In this document: one piece after another, positions 6,867 to 7,875 of the stretch
Layout: every line of letters begins with the position of its first letter
Numbering within the stretch: position 1 is the first letter of the stretch
Assembly: GCA_964343305.1 (NCBI GenBank)
Contig: CAYFJO010000485.1
Location: 1-7,875 of the forward strand
Direction: 5' to 3'
DNA from: CAYFJO01 sp964343305
Lineage (GTDB): Bacteria > Planctomycetota > Planctomycetia > Pirellulales > Pirellulaceae
DNA: 7,875 nt
Notes under the pieces: model-generated
What the model saw: only the letters and a program-made list of their open reading frames with translations
What the model was told of the DNA's origin: nothing
Database searches by the model: none
Position numbers and translations under genes: made by a program

Positions 6867-7021
6867 GAATTAGACGTGATCGTTGCCGAACTAAAACGCG
6901 AGTCAGCACACTTCTTTCGCCGCATACTAAGAAAATACGGCTATCCACCGGACCTGCAAGAAGAAGCCACAAGACCGTCTTGGAGCAAGCGGATTCTCTT
7001 TGCGCAGACTGGGCCGCGTGA
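6867..7021 (+). pseudogene. hsdR: Decayed C-terminal fragment of a type I restriction R subunit (HsdR)
   Basis: Reading from 6867, the frame gives VIVAELKRESAHFF and then RRILRKYGYPPDLQEEAT. Continuing from 6974 in another frame gives TVLEQADSLCADWAA and TGA at 7019-7021. The joined text matches the well-known end of HsdR, the motor and nuclease subunit of type I restriction enzymes: LRKYGYPPD, then a Val-x2-QA-x2-L helix and a closing Trp. The two frames join if one base is missing near 6970-6973, where an AAG codon seems to have lost a base. Everything upstream (helicase and nuclease domains) is absent; before about 6905 the match is weak and there is an in-frame stop at 6852. This is a remnant, not a functional gene. 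No hsdM or hsdS is in the window. Confidence 0.6.
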
Positions 7022-7033
7022 ATTTAATTCACG
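7017..7033. repeat. Perfect 17-base palindrome over the end of the Rep-like gene
   Basis: CGTGAATT, a central T, then AATTCACG form a perfect palindrome with eight-base arms. It covers the TGA of the minus-strand Rep-like gene (7029-7031) and the TGA of the hsdR remnant (7019-7021). It is AT-rich in the middle and has no U-tract. It could be a weak terminator between convergent genes or a junction or binding site for an element boundary. Confidence 0.45.
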
Positions 7034-7875
7034 TTGAATAATTGAAAACACGGCCCTGGCGGTTTCTTCGCAAAACTACAATGCCTGTACGGTGAAGCCT
7101 TGCAAGTCCTTCCTCGGCTTCTTGTTGGCGAGTGTACTGCTTTTCAGATCGCCAAGCCGCGACGGTGTGGTATCGTGCGCGGGCGGAGGCGGTCTGATAT
7201 TCTAATTTTAAAAATGGTGGAGGACGCGCCATTGCCTTGACCCAGACAACGAAAGGTTTTCTGAATCGGTTCCGTGAAATGATCGCAGAACTCTCATTGT
7301 GGCGGGCAGGTGTGATCCAAAGAGGGCCGAGCCTCAATTCTCTTTTATGCAGTCGAGGAACTAAGCTGGCCGTTCCACTCTTGTCTGACTGTAATTCTTT
7401 AGGGGGTGGTTTAATTTTAAATGTTTTTTGACTCGTTTTAAGTTGCAATGCTTGATTCTCTAAGCGGCGGGCGGCACTCCTTTCTTTTTGACGTTGCTTG
7501 AATTCTTGCTGTCGCCGCTCACGTTCAGCCCGCCAATCAACCCAGGAATCCCCGCGCCATTGGCGGTTTAATTCTTCAAAACACGTTTCGACCGGCGCAG
7601 TGAATATCTTTTGTGATCCCCACGTTATCGGCAACGTGTCCTTGGGGGATTGTTTTGAATTTCTATTAAATAGTCGCACAAATTCACGTCCAGCCCTCGC
7701 GTCTTTTGTGTATTTAAAAATATATTTGACGCCAGCATCAATGCCCTTTATCGGTGGGTCATGCTTTACGGTGGTGCCTCGATTGTCGCACGCTTTTTCC
7801 CACATTCTTTTAATTTGTGTGTGAGTAATCGGTACGTCGGAATGGATGCAGTAGTGATTGTGGACGCGGAGATTG
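7029..7875 (-). CDS. Replication initiator-like protein, HUH endonuclease type (N-terminus outside window)
   Basis: The minus-strand frame is open to the right edge, so the ATG at 7805 is internal and the protein is longer than the 258 residues after it. The added codons read VHNHYCIHSDVPITHTQIKR. HNH at 7854-7862, followed by hydrophobic residues, fits the metal-binding His-x-His motif of HUH endonucleases, although Asn at the middle position is unusual. Downstream come a helix with a Trp (IKRMWEKA) and AGVKYIFKYTKD. There, YIFK (7713-7724) and the second Tyr form the YxxK-like catalytic motif expected about 50 residues later. Such proteins nick the origin and start rolling-circle replication. 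The C-terminal half has a long basic helix (RAERERRQQEFKQRQKER) and a basic end that I do not recognise; this part is not typical of small plasmid Reps. Relaxase or phage initiator are alternatives. Confidence 0.65.
   Translation of the reverse strand, partial: NLRVHNHYCIHSDVPITHTQIKRMWEKACDNRGTTVKHDPPIKGIDAGVKYIFKYTKDARAGREFVRLFNRNSKQSPKDTLPITWGSQKIFTAPVETCFEELNRQWRGDSWVDWRAERERRQQEFKQRQKERSAARRLENQALQLKTSQKTFKIKPPPKELQSDKSGTASLVPRLHKRELRLGPLWITPARHNESSAIISRNRFRKPFVVWVKAMARPPPFLKLEYQTASARARYHTVAAWRSEKQYTRQQEAEEGLARLHRTGIVVLRRNRQGRVFNYST

Noticed and set aside
7616..7650. CACGTT/AACGTG hairpin flanked by ATCCCC and GGGGAT
   Set aside because: Lies inside the Rep-like coding region and the outer arms are unevenly spaced; codon sequence explains it well enough.
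1..7875. tRNA, rRNA, CRISPR array or insertion sequence
   Set aside because: No regularly spaced repeats, cloverleaf arms, ribosomal sequence or transposase motifs were seen on either strand.

Overview
This window looks like accessory DNA from a bacterial chromosome or plasmid, not a housekeeping locus. The host is uncertain. Large membrane-anchored MORN/YwqK-type repeat proteins, GTG starts and weak Shine-Dalgarno sites would suit a planctomycete or a similar environmental bacterium, but nothing here is a reliable taxonomic marker. I see no rRNA, tRNA, CRISPR array or recognisable insertion sequence.

Layout from left to right. (1) Positions 1-2042, plus strand: the 3' part of a gene for a protein with one transmembrane anchor and two blocks of YwqK/MORN-like repeats; its reading frame is open to the left edge. 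(2) 2043-2294: a gap with several short dyads. (3) 2295-4893, minus strand: a collinear set that would be transcribed right to left. It encodes an AAA+/P-loop ATPase (3871-4893), a 69-residue glycine-rich membrane protein (3655-3864), a TPR protein (3189-3626), a probable small basic protein overlapping the TPR gene (2972-3238), and a small serine recombinase (2295-2912). (4) 4894-5253: a divergent promoter region with a cluster of CAGTC-based repeats and a TATAAT hexamer. (5) 5254-6732, plus strand: a 483-492 residue coiled-coil protein ending in a disordered linker and a split four-cysteine zinc-binding tail. (6) 6733-7028: a gap with a GC-rich inverted repeat and a decayed, frameshifted end of a type I restriction R subunit (hsdR). 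(7) 7029-7875, minus strand: the C-terminal part of what looks like a HUH-type replication initiator, with its frame open to the right edge. A perfect 17-base palindrome sits over its stop codon.

Together, a candidate replication initiator, a DnaC-like AAA+ ATPase and a resolvase/invertase-type recombinase suggest an integrated or former rolling-circle plasmid or conjugative element. The restriction remnant suggests the site has also held a defence locus. The best candidate for something undescribed is the tight ATPase - small membrane protein - TPR module, divergent from the coiled-coil zinc-ribbon protein across the shared CAGTC cluster. Its function cannot be read from the sequence alone.
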